A stretch of 59,416 bases of DNA from DATBGS01 sp036557885 (GTDB taxonomy: Bacteria > Chloroflexota > Ktedonobacteria > Ktedonobacterales > DATBGS01): positions 1-59,416 of the forward strand of contig DATBGS010000057.1 of the NCBI GenBank assembly GCA_036557885.1, read 5' to 3'. The position numbers were made by a program, and so were the translations under genes. The notes under the pieces were generated by a model. It did no database searches and was not told the origin of the DNA. It saw nothing but the letters and a program-made list of their open reading frames with translations. Shown piece by piece: positions 1 through 7,182 of this stretch (positions are counted from its first letter, which is position 1; every line of letters starts with the position of its first letter).

Positions 1-2438
1 GGCGCGACAATGGGCGCGATATGCGTGCCGCTGGCGTTCACCCTGGCGCCGGATTGCGCTTTCAGGGCGCGCAGCACTTTATCTGGCGTGATGGGCACTT
101 CGTCAATGCGCACGCCAACGGCGTTGTAGATGGCGTTGGCAATCGCCGGAATGACAGGGTTCAGCGGGCCTTGTCCGGCCTCTTTGCCCCCAAACGGGCC
201 TTCACGATCAGGCACCTGCACCAGAATGGTTTCGATCTCCGGCGTATCCAGCGTGGTTGCCAGTTTGTAATCGAGCAGTGAGGGGATTTTGTGGCGGCCC
301 TTGCGGAACACCTGCTGCTCCATCACCGCTTCGCCGTAGCCCATATACGCGCCGCCTTCCACCTGCCCGGCCACCAACAAAGGATTGATGGCCTGTCCGA
401 CATCATGCGCCAGCCAGAGCTTTTCTACGATCACTTCGCCGGTTTCACGATCTACCGCGACCAGCGCGACACAAGCAGAGTAAGAGTAGGCGGGGGATGG
501 CCCAACGCCCGCGCCCTTGAAATCGCCATGAATGCCTGCTGGCGGCGCATATGAGCCAGCAGCAACGAGCGCACCATAGCGGGCCTCGGCCAGTTGCACC
601 GCATTCACAAATGGCAGCGATTTGCCAGGATCGTCTTCATCAAAGATTACCCCGTCCGCTGCCTGCAAGCGGTCTGGGGTAGTCTTCAGATACTCGGCGG
701 CAACGGTGAACAACTGCTCTTTGAGCGTGCGCGAAGCAGCAATGGCGGCGTTGCCAGCCATAAAGGTGACGCGGCTGGAGTAGGAGCCAAGGTCAACCGG
801 CGTGAGCGCGGTATCTGCCGTCTCCAGGTGAATCTGCTCTGGCTCAATGCCCAGTTCTTCCGCCACGATGTAGGCCAGAATGGACGTGGACCCCTGGCCG
901 ATGTCGGTTGAGCCGCAGTAGACGGTGACGCCGCCGCCGCGATCTAGCCGAATCTGGACGGCTGAATGGGGCAGGTCGTTCCAGTAAATCGGCTTGCCCG
1001 CGCCGCAGATATACGACGAGCCTGCCAGCCCCAGCCCGCGACTGACCTGGCTTGCCTCCCCACCCTTGACCGGCACGGTGGCCGGTGCTACCCCCAGAGG
1101 AGGCACGGCAGGCCACGCCCCAGTGTGAAACTCGTTCCAGCCAGAACGTTCGGTGACGCGGTCAAAGCATTCGCCCAGCGCGCAACTGGTGACGCGCAGG
1201 CCGTTGACGGTGCGGGTATCTGGCTCGATCAGGTTGCGGCGGCGCAGTTCCAGCGGGTCCAGCCCCAAATCTTGGGCGAGCTTATCCATGTGGACTTCGA
1301 CGGCAAAGCGGGGCTGGGTGGTCCCATGCCCGCGCTTGGGGCCGCAGGGAGGCTTGTTCGTGAAGAGGCGCATGCCCTCGAACTTATAGCAGGGCAGCTT
1401 GTAGGTGACGGTTTGCAGCGCGCCAGTATAGTACGTGGTTGCCACGCCATAGGAGCCGTAGGCGCCGCCATCCAGCCAGGAGCGAAAGTGCATCGCGGTC
1501 AGCGTGCCATCGCGCTTGACGCCGGTCTTAATCCACATCTTGACTGGATGCCGCCCGCGATGAATGAGAAAGACCTCTTCGCGGGTGCAGGTGATCTTAA
1601 CGGGTCGGCCCAGGCGACGCGAGAGTTCGGCAGCACAAATTTCATGCGAGAAGGGGTCGGATTTGCCGCCAAAGCCGCCGCCCACGTTGGGGGCGATGAC
1701 CCGCACGTGTGATTGCGGCACTTTGAGCACTTTGCTCAGTTCGCGGTGCACGTAGTGCGGCGTTTGCGTGGAGGACCAGAGCGTGAGCTTGCCGCCAACC
1801 GGGTCGGATGGGTTTGGCTCCCAACTGGCGACAGCTGCGTGTTCCTCAATAGGCGCGTGGTTGTTGCCTTCGTAGTAAAACCAATCTTCGCGGATATAGT
1901 CAGCAGCGGCAAAGCCCGTTTCCACTTCGCCAAAGTCATAGGCCACAGCTTTGTGGATGTTACCGATGCGCGTCTCGTCGTGAATCCTGGTTTCTGGATG
2001 GGCAATGGCGTCCTCAATGCTCATAATTGACGGCAGCACTTCGTATTCCACGTCAATCAGCTTGAGGGCTTCATCGAGCGTATCGGGGTCGAGCGCGGCA
2101 ACAGCGGCAACGGGGTCGCCAACATAGCGCACCTTGTCTATCGCCAGAGCGGTTTCATCCTGGCTGGAGGGCAGAATGCCAAAGCGCTGCGGCAGGTCTG
2201 CGCCAGTGAGGACGGCCAGCACGCCAGGCAGGGCAAGAGCGCGGCTGGTATCAATGGAGAGAATGCGGGCGTGGGGATGCGGCGAGCGCAGTAGCCGCCC
2301 GTAGGCCATGCGCGGCAGAACAACATCATCGGCATAGAGCGCGCGCCCGGTCACTTTGCCATAAGCATCCACTTTTGGCCGGTTCGTGCCCACGATGCGG
2401 TAAGGGGTACGCTGTTGTTTTTGCGCGGATTTGCTCAT
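1..2438 (-). CDS. xanthine dehydrogenase-family molybdenum hydroxylase, Mo-binding subunit (3' end outside window)
   Basis: Large subunit of a molybdenum hydroxylase that oxidises a C-H bond (purine, N-heterocycle or aldehyde type). The frame stays open for 812 codons and runs off the window edge; the last residues read match the usual C-terminus, so little is missing. Residues about 20-135 are the a/b hammerhead domain (start MSKSAQKQQR). The molybdopterin motif GGGFGGK lies at 253-259, a DIGQGSTS segment further on, and VGQAINP near the end. The loop normally ending in catalytic Glu reads GGKEAGQGPL, placing Gln756 at the Glu position by eye. The start ATG at 2438 overlaps the stop of the 2Fe-2S subunit gene (ATGA), so the two are translationally coupled. 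No FAD subunit is visible inside the window. The substrate is unknown. Confidence 0.88.
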   Translation of the reverse strand, partial: MSKSAQKQQRTPYRIVGTNRPKVDAYGKVTGRALYADDVVLPRMAYGRLLRSPHPHARILSIDTSRALALPGVLAVLTGADLPQRFGILPSSQDETALAIDKVRYVGDPVAAVAALDPDTLDEALKLIDVEYEVLPSIMSIEDAIAHPETRIHDETRIGNIHKAVAYDFGEVETGFAAADYIREDWFYYEGNNHAPIEEHAAVASWEPNPSDPVGGKLTLWSSTQTPHYVHRELSKVLKVPQSHVRVIAPNVGGGFGGKSDPFSHEICAAELSRRLGRPVKITCTREEVFLIHRGRHPVKMWIKTGVKRDGTLTAMHFRSWLDGGAYGSYGVATTYYTGALQTVTYKLPCYKFEGMRLFTNKPPCGPKRGHGTTQPRFAVEVHMDKLAQDLGLDPLELRRRNLIEPDTRTVNGLRVTSCALGECFDRVTERSGWNEFHTGAWPAVPPLGVAPATVPVKGGEASQVSRGLGLAGSSYICGAGKPIYWNDLPHSAVQIRLDRGGGVTVYCGSTDIGQGSTSILAYIVAEELGIEPEQIHLETADTALTPVDLGSYSSRVTFMAGNAAIAASRTLKEQLFTVAAEYLKTTPDRLQAADGVIFDEDDPGKSLPFVNAVQLAEARYGALVAAGSYAPPAGIHGDFKGAGVGPSPAYSYSACVALVAVDRETGEVIVEKLWLAHDVGQAINPLLVAGQVEGGAYMGYGEAVMEQQVFRKGRHKIPSLLDYKLATTLDTPEIETILVQVPDREGPFGGKEAGQGPLNPVIPAIANAIYNAVGVRIDEVPITPDKVLRALKAQSGARVNASGTHIAPIVA

Positions 2439-2917
2439 ACACGCTCCTCGCTCTGCATGCGCTCTGCTGCTGCGTCCACCGCTTCGTAAATCTTGGTGTA
2501 TCCGGTGCACCGACACAGGTTTCCGGCCAGCGCTTCTTTCATTTGTTCGCGGGTTGGTCTGGGGTGCTGCTTGAGCAGGGCCGCGCCAGAGAGCAGCATG
2601 CCGGGCGTGCAGTAGCCGCACTGTGCCGCGCCTAGCTCGGCAAACGTCTCCTGCAACGGGTGCAGCTTGCCATGCTGCTCCAGCCCTTCAATGGTGGTAA
2701 TCTCGCTCTCCTGCACCTCCAGGGGCAGCGTCAGGCAGGAGAGCACCGGCACGCCATCCAGCAGGACGGTGCAGGCGCCGCATTCGCCAAGCTCGCAGCC
2801 GTGCTTGGTGCCGATTAAGCCAAGTTCTTCGCGCAGCACCTCTAGCAAAGTATGGTGCGGCTGTACGGCGACCTCGTGGCGCTCCCCATTGACCCGCAGG
2901 GTGATGAGTTCGCGCAT
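2435..2917 (-). CDS. molybdenum hydroxylase 2Fe-2S subunit (CoxS/XdhC-like)
   Basis: Small electron-transfer subunit, 160 aa, the usual family length. The N-terminal plant-ferredoxin-like cluster has Cys41, Cys46, Cys49 and Cys61 (CELGECGAC). The C-terminal four-helix cluster has Cys100, Cys103, Cys135 and Cys137 (CGYC and CRC). Both [2Fe-2S] sites are complete. The start at 2917 (MRELITLRVN) is chosen because AAAGGA sits upstream at good spacing; the frame is open a little further upstream without a better signal. The gene overlaps the downstream Mo subunit by 4 bp, and together they pass electrons from Moco toward a flavin subunit or another acceptor that is not seen here. The IclR regulator lies 28 bp upstream on the same strand and probably belongs to the same transcript. 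Confidence 0.93.
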   Translation of the reverse strand: MRELITLRVNGERHEVAVQPHHTLLEVLREELGLIGTKHGCELGECGACTVLLDGVPVLSCLTLPLEVQESEITTIEGLEQHGKLHPLQETFAELGAAQCGYCTPGMLLSGAALLKQHPRPTREQMKEALAGNLCRCTGYTKIYEAVDAAAERMQSEERV

Positions 2918-2945
2918 GGTTTCTATCCTTTCCCAGGTGAGCAAG

Positions 2946-3782
2946 CTAAAGCTGCTTTGCCCTGGCCCCAAGCATTTGAGAGATTGTTTCGGTTTCTGTT
3001 TTCAGGACTTGTCCGGCCTGGCGCATTTTCTTTTCATCCAGTCGCGCACTGAAGCCGACAACCCAGAGCAGCGCCAGCAGCGTGTTGTCAGCGCCAAGAA
3101 TTGGCGCTGCTACGGCATTGACGCCTGCCAGATATTCCTCGTTGTCCTCGCCAATGCCGCGCCTCGCTGCCTCTCCTACCGCTTGCAAGAACTGTTCAGG
3201 GTCTATGATTGAATGCGGTGTAAAACGCGGCAGCGGACGCGAGCGCAGGTAGGCCGCGCGCGCTGCTAACGGCCAGCTTGCCAGCACGATGCGCCCGGTT
3301 GCCCCCGCAAGCAGCGGTAACCGCGTTCCACGCGGGGCAGAGATATGCAGGGATGGCGAATCGTTGGTGGCATCTACGCTTTCCAAAATACGCACATGCT
3401 CCTCCTCTACACGCCCTAAAAAGATCGTTTCACCCAGATTCGCTGCCAGGCGTTGCATGGCAGGCAGGGCCAACCGCCGCAGCCCGGCTTGCTGAAGCGA
3501 GGTCTGGGCCAGTTCATAGATACGCGGTCCGAGGATATACAAGCGTTCGCTGGTTTGCTCAACAGCACCAGTCATTTCAAGCGTCTTGAGCAGGCCGTGT
3601 ATGCTGCTCTTGCTCATCTCCAGTGCGCGCGCAAGCTCTGAGAGCGTCATGCCCGCTTCTGCTGTGCTGAGGAGGCCCAGCAGCCGAAAGGCGCGCTCCA
3701 CCATTGGCGCAGCAACCGTTGTTGAGCCAGCTTCCTGGGCTGGTTCTTGTGGTTCGCTCTGTTGAACAGTATGTTCTGCCAT
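2946..3782 (-). CDS. IclR-family transcriptional regulator
   Basis: Predicted DNA-binding regulator of 278 aa, typical for IclR. A winged HTH covers about residues 25-90 (VERAFRLLGLL, TLSELARALEMSKSSIHGLLKTLE). The C-terminal effector-binding domain follows, with characteristic segments such as GETIFLG and GVNAVAAPI. The start is the ATG at 3782; the frame is open upstream but lacks a supported start. The gene lies directly upstream of the molybdenum hydroxylase subunits on the same strand, so it probably controls them and may respond to their substrate. A 10-bp direct repeat spans its start codon. The N-terminal 20 residues are Gln/Glu-rich and unstructured in appearance. Whether it activates or represses cannot be read from sequence. 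Confidence 0.9.
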   Translation of the reverse strand: MAEHTVQQSEPQEPAQEAGSTTVAAPMVERAFRLLGLLSTAEAGMTLSELARALEMSKSSIHGLLKTLEMTGAVEQTSERLYILGPRIYELAQTSLQQAGLRRLALPAMQRLAANLGETIFLGRVEEEHVRILESVDATNDSPSLHISAPRGTRLPLLAGATGRIVLASWPLAARAAYLRSRPLPRFTPHSIIDPEQFLQAVGEAARRGIGEDNEEYLAGVNAVAAPILGADNTLLALLWVVGFSARLDEKKMRQAGQVLKTETETISQMLGARAKQL

Positions 3783-3794
3783 ATGAACAGTATG
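3764..3794. promoter_or_regulatory. direct repeat across the IclR start codon, possible operator
   Basis: GAACAGTATG occurs at 3764-3773 and again at 3785-3794, exactly 21 bp apart (two helical turns). The copies flank the ATG of the IclR gene. Spacing and position fit a site for a regulator binding one DNA face, such as autoregulation. Binding itself is inference; one copy lies inside the coding sequence and could be chance. Confidence 0.35.
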
Positions 3795-3866
3795 CAAGAA
3801 ATGAGGCGTTGTGTCAAGTATTTTGGTGGCAGGTTTACCGGCTGCATTGGGCGTTATCTTACGGCT

Positions 3867-3872
3867 TATAAT
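3867..3872 (+). promoter_or_regulatory. -10 element for the UPF0303 gene
   Basis: A perfect TATAAT lies 40 bp upstream of the UPF0303 start codon at 3912. No good -35 hexamer is present at 16-18 bp spacing (TGCATT or GCATTG at best), so it may depend on an activator. The gap to the divergent IclR gene is only 129 bp. Confidence 0.4.
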
Positions 3873-3911
3873 ACTGGTATAGCAACAGCTTGATATGAGG
3901 GGATGCAGCCA

Positions 3912-4397
3912 ATGAGCACCAATGAATCTGTGTTGAATGAACTGCTGAGGCATGAAGAGGAGCTTCAGTTTGCCCATTTTACGAACGAAAACGCGCTGGA
4001 ACTTGGGCTGGCGCTGCTGGGCGAGGCACGCGCGCGCCCCAAACCGGTGACGATAGATATTTCGCGCAACGGGCAGCAGCTTTTTCACTTTGCCATGCAA
4101 GGCACCTCGGCTGACAATGATCAGTGGATTCGGCGCAAGAATAATGTGGTTAATCGCTTTGGGCATAGCTCGTTGTACCTGGGCACGTATTTACAACAGG
4201 CGGGGCAAACCATTGAAGAGAAGTATTTGATCTCGTCGCATGAGTTTGCTGCGCATGGCGGCGCTTTTCCGCTGATCATCAAAGGCGTGGGCGTGGTTGG
4301 GACGATTACGGTTTCTGGCCTGCCGCAAAAAGAAGATCACGAACTGGTGGTAACGACGATTCGACAGTTTCTGGCTCAGAAAGAGCATCAGGGGTAA
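3912..4397 (+). CDS. UPF0303 / heme-degrading-domain (GlcG/HbpS-like fold) protein
   Basis: Protein of 161 aa resembling the UPF0303 family (DUF336/HbpS-like fold), often annotated as heme-degrading domain proteins without firm biochemistry. Recognisable segments are RNGQQLFHFAMQGT, IRRKNNVVNRFGHSS and the C-terminal GVVGTITVSGLPQKEDHE. The ATG at 3912 is preferred over the one at 3903, because GAGGGG at 3897-3902 is 9 nt from the former and abuts the latter. Only 6 bp separate the stop from the next gene, a membrane molybdoenzyme, so the two form an operon. The gene is divergent from the IclR/molybdenum hydroxylase cluster and may share its control region. The exact function is unknown. Confidence 0.8.
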   Translation: MSTNESVLNELLRHEEELQFAHFTNENALELGLALLGEARARPKPVTIDISRNGQQLFHFAMQGTSADNDQWIRRKNNVVNRFGHSSLYLGTYLQQAGQTIEEKYLISSHEFAAHGGAFPLIIKGVGVVGTITVSGLPQKEDHELVVTTIRQFLAQKEHQG

Positions 4398-4403
4398 GCA
4401 GCG

Positions 4404-5465
4404 ATGTCCCCGCGCCTGACCGATTGGACGATTGCCCTTGCCGTGAGCATTGCCCTCGCTACGGGTATCATCAGCCTGTTTAGCGGGCATCCAGAAGATG
4501 CGTTTATCTTTGTGCTGCATGGCGTCGGGGGGCTGTGGCTGCTGTTGCTCCTGTGGGGCAAGCTGCGGAGAGTCTGGCCGCGTCTGGTGTTCTTGCGGCG
4601 CTGGGACCGGCGCACGCTCTTTGGGCTGGCGGCTCTGGTCTTTATGCTGGTGACGCTTGGCTCCGGCATCTGGTGGGCAGCCGGGGGCGATGTGGTGCTG
4701 GCATGGTTCAATCTGCTGGGCTGGCATATTGCGCTGGGGTTTACGCTGGCTGGAGTAGTGTTGTTTCATCTGCTGGCCCGCGCCAAATGGTTACGCAAGC
4801 GCGATGTGGTTGGCAGACGGCGCGTGCTGCATTTTGGGGCGCTGCTTTTGGGCGGCGCGGCGCTCTGGCCCGCGCAGCAGCTTGTGGAGCATGTGCTGCA
4901 TCTGCCGGGCGCAGAGAGGCGCTTTACTGGCTCGCACGAAAGCCAGAGCTTTGCTGGCAACGCTTTCCCCACGACAAGCTGGGTGGCTGATCAGCCGCGC
5001 CTGATAGACGCGCAAACCTGGCGCTTGACGCTGACGGGCGCCGTCAAGAAGCCGATGAGTTTTACCTATGATGATCTGGCTAGCGCAGGTGATGAACTGG
5101 AAGCGACGCTGGATTGCACCAGCGGCTTTTATAGCACGCAGAGATGGCAAGGTATTCGCATCGGGCGCTTGCTCGATCAGGCGGGGCTGACGCCTGACGC
5201 GCGCTATGTGCGTTTTCTTTCGGTGACGAGCTATCGCTGGAGCCTGCCAGTGGCGGAGGCGCGTCTTGCGCTGCTGGCGACGCAGGTGGGAGACGAAACG
5301 ATTTCGCACGATCATGGTTTTCCGGCGCGATTGGTGGCTCCAGGGCGGCGCGGGATGGAGTGGGTGAAATGGGTGGTGGGCATTGAGGTGCTGACTGGCC
5401 CTGACCCTGGGCAGGTGCTCAGTATCTTTACCAGCAGTTTTACTCCGGCGGGCAAAGGAGAATAG
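4404..5465 (+). CDS. membrane-anchored molybdopterin-dependent oxidoreductase (sulfite oxidase fold)
   Basis: Protein of 353 aa in two parts. Residues 1-160 form about five hydrophobic helices (around 9-27, 32-52, 72-92, 102-125, 141-160) with His40, His108 and His122, like a cytochrome b-type anchor that could hold heme. Residues about 180-340 are an oxidoreductase molybdopterin domain of the sulfite oxidase/YedY type, with the Mo-ligand cysteine at Cys238 in LDCTSGFYSTQRWQG and a late GRRGMEWVKWV segment. It would act at the membrane, passing electrons between heme and Moco. The anchor-plus-catalytic layout resembles MsrP and MsrQ joined in one chain, though the membrane part is not clearly MsrQ. 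It is translationally close to the UPF0303 gene. The substrate is unknown. Confidence 0.85.
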   Translation: MSPRLTDWTIALAVSIALATGIISLFSGHPEDAFIFVLHGVGGLWLLLLLWGKLRRVWPRLVFLRRWDRRTLFGLAALVFMLVTLGSGIWWAAGGDVVLAWFNLLGWHIALGFTLAGVVLFHLLARAKWLRKRDVVGRRRVLHFGALLLGGAALWPAQQLVEHVLHLPGAERRFTGSHESQSFAGNAFPTTSWVADQPRLIDAQTWRLTLTGAVKKPMSFTYDDLASAGDELEATLDCTSGFYSTQRWQGIRIGRLLDQAGLTPDARYVRFLSVTSYRWSLPVAEARLALLATQVGDETISHDHGFPARLVAPGRRGMEWVKWVVGIEVLTGPDPGQVLSIFTSSFTPAGKGE

Positions 5466-5468
5466 CTG

Positions 5469-5536
5469 TTGACAGACACCCCAAAGATGTGACAAAATCT
5501 TGGAAGAAGTGCAAAAAGTTTTGCGGTTTTGTCACA
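5469..5536 (+). promoter_or_regulatory. promoter with inverted-repeat operator for the AbiE operon
   Basis: A consensus -35 TTGACA (5469-5474) is followed after 18 bp by CAAAAT (5493-5498). The -10 lies inside the left arm of a perfect 10-bp inverted repeat: TGTGACAAAA at 5488-5497 and TTTTGTCACA at 5527-5536, centres 39 bp apart. The right arm ends 16 bp before the abiEi start codon. AbiEi antitoxins are known to repress their own promoters through inverted repeats, so this is the expected operator; binding is inferred. Confidence 0.65.
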
Positions 5537-5552
5537 CCCTGGAGCGGAGACA

Positions 5553-6158
5553 ATGGGGTACACACGCAGCGAGCAAGTGTTGGAACTGGCACGCGAGGTG
5601 GGGATTTTGCGCGCCCGCGACCTGGATCGCCTGGGCATTGCGCGGGAACATCTGAGCCGACTGGAGCAGCGCGGGCTGCTGGAGCGCATAGATCGCGGCC
5701 TGTATATGTTGTCTAATGCGGAAGTCACCGAATTTCATAGCCTCGTAGAAGCGACTGGACGGGTACCACACGGCGTTATTTGCCTGACATCAGCCCTGGC
5801 ATTTCATCATCTGACGACACAGGCGCCCCGTGAGGTTTGGATGGCGATTGATGCGAAAGCGTATCGGCCCAAGTCAGACGTATTGCCCCTGCGTATCGTG
5901 CGCTTTTCTGGTAAGGCGCTGACGTATGGGATTGAAACGCATCTCATTGAGGGTGTGCGTGTGCGCGTCTATAGCCCTGCCAAGACAGTTGCCGATTGCT
6001 TTAAGTTTCGCTATAAAATTGGCAAAGATGTGGCGTTTGAAGCCCTGCGCGAGACGTGGTACGCGCGGCGCGCAACGGCGCATGAACTTCGATCTGCTGC
6101 TGAAGTGTGCCGTGTCTGGCAGGTCATGCGCCCCTATCTGGAGGCGCTTGCCGCATGA
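5553..6158 (+). CDS. abiEi: AbiEi-type antitoxin / transcriptional repressor
   Basis: Antitoxin of a type IV toxin-antitoxin pair, 201 aa. The N-terminal winged HTH (about residues 1-60: LARDLDRLGIAREHLSRLE-like pattern, then RGLLERIDRGLYML) is the AbiEi_4 DNA-binding domain. The C-terminal domain carries typical segments CLTSALAFHHLT, YSPAKTVADCFKFR and KDVAFEALR. The start at 5553 (MGYTRSEQV) has GGAG 8 nt upstream; a TTG in frame 24 bp earlier lies inside the operator and is rejected. The stop overlaps the toxin start (ATGA). By family knowledge, AbiEi does not bind the toxin but counteracts it and autorepresses the operon; the promoter repeat fits this. Confidence 0.88.
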   Translation: MGYTRSEQVLELAREVGILRARDLDRLGIAREHLSRLEQRGLLERIDRGLYMLSNAEVTEFHSLVEATGRVPHGVICLTSALAFHHLTTQAPREVWMAIDAKAYRPKSDVLPLRIVRFSGKALTYGIETHLIEGVRVRVYSPAKTVADCFKFRYKIGKDVAFEALRETWYARRATAHELRSAAEVCRVWQVMRPYLEALAA

Positions 6159-7171
6159 AGAACGCGCAGCCATCGGGGGTAGCGGCATCGGTGCGCCAGC
6201 GCCTGCTCAATCTGGCGCACCGGCAGCGCCTGGATTTTCAGGATGTGCTGCGCCGCTATGCCATCGAGCGGCTGCTCTATCGGCTGAGCCAATCGGAATA
6301 CGCCAACCAGTTTATCCTCAAGGGCGCGATGCTCTTTACGCTCTGGAGCGGCACTCCACAGCGGGCTACGCAAGACCTGGATTTGCTGGGCTATGGGGAA
6401 AACAGCATTGCCCATTTCGAGGACATCTTTCGGCGGCTTTGTCAGCTTGAATTGGATGAGCAGGACGGCCTGGAGTGGCAGCCCGATTTGCTCAAAATCC
6501 AACAGATGCGCGAGGAAGATCAGTATCAGGGCTTGCGCGTGCATCTGGTAGCGCGGCTGGCAATTGCACGCATCGCCGTCCAGATTGATATTGGTTTTGG
6601 CGATACGGTGACTCCAGCCCCAGAGATCGTTTCCTTCCCTACCCTGCTATCCTTTCCTGCGCCCCAGGTGCGCTCGTATCCACGCGAGACGGTGGTAGCG
6701 GAAAAGTTCCAGGTGATGGTGTCGCTGGAGATGGTGAACAGCCGCATTAAAGATTTCTATGATCTCTGGGTGCTGGCGCGGCATTTTGAGTTTGATGGGC
6801 CAACGCTTTGCCAGGCACTGAAAGCAACCTTTGAGCGGCGAAACACCCCTTTGCCAACTGAGCCGCCCGTCGCCTTTACCATCACCTTTGCGGGGGACCG
6901 CGAAAAACAGCGGCTCTGGCAGGCGTTTTTGCGTAAGAGCCAGCTTGAAGCCAATGGCACAACATTGGGCGATGTGGTGGCGCAGCTTGAGCAGTTCTTG
7001 CTGCCGCCTGCTGCTGCGCAAGCTCTCAACCAGCCATTTGAGCAGCAGTGGCCTGCTGGCGGCCCCTGGCAGGCTAACGAGCCTCATCCTCCGGCAGAAC
7101 TACCTTTGGCAGAACCAGAGACATCGCCGGAGATGGCCCTTGAGCCGGAGCCGGAAGCACCTAAAGAATAG
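6155..7171 (+). CDS. abiEii: AbiEii/AbiGii-family nucleotidyltransferase toxin
   Basis: Toxin partner, 338 aa, starting at the ATG overlapping the abiEi stop. The nucleotidyltransferase core shows FILKGAMLF, then RATQDLDLLGY with the acidic metal-binding pair, and later RETVVAEKFQ and SRIKDFYDLWVLA, all hallmarks of AbiEii/MenT-like enzymes that nucleotidylate RNA acceptors. The C-terminal 50 residues are Pro/Glu-rich (PEPEAPKE at the end) and look disordered, an addition to the core fold. The family causes reversible growth arrest and can abort phage infection. The stop is 11 bp before the next start codon, so the fusion enzyme downstream is probably co-transcribed. All motif residues expected by eye are present. 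Confidence 0.88.
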   Translation: MKNAQPSGVAASVRQRLLNLAHRQRLDFQDVLRRYAIERLLYRLSQSEYANQFILKGAMLFTLWSGTPQRATQDLDLLGYGENSIAHFEDIFRRLCQLELDEQDGLEWQPDLLKIQQMREEDQYQGLRVHLVARLAIARIAVQIDIGFGDTVTPAPEIVSFPTLLSFPAPQVRSYPRETVVAEKFQVMVSLEMVNSRIKDFYDLWVLARHFEFDGPTLCQALKATFERRNTPLPTEPPVAFTITFAGDREKQRLWQAFLRKSQLEANGTTLGDVVAQLEQFLLPPAAAQALNQPFEQQWPAGGPWQANEPHPPAELPLAEPETSPEMALEPEPEAPKE

Positions 7172-7182
7172 AGGAACGTCCC

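Noticed and set aside
2918..2971. N-terminal extension of the 2Fe-2S subunit (start at 2971)
   Set aside because: The extension is not part of the family fold, and the AAAGGA site clearly serves the start at 2917.
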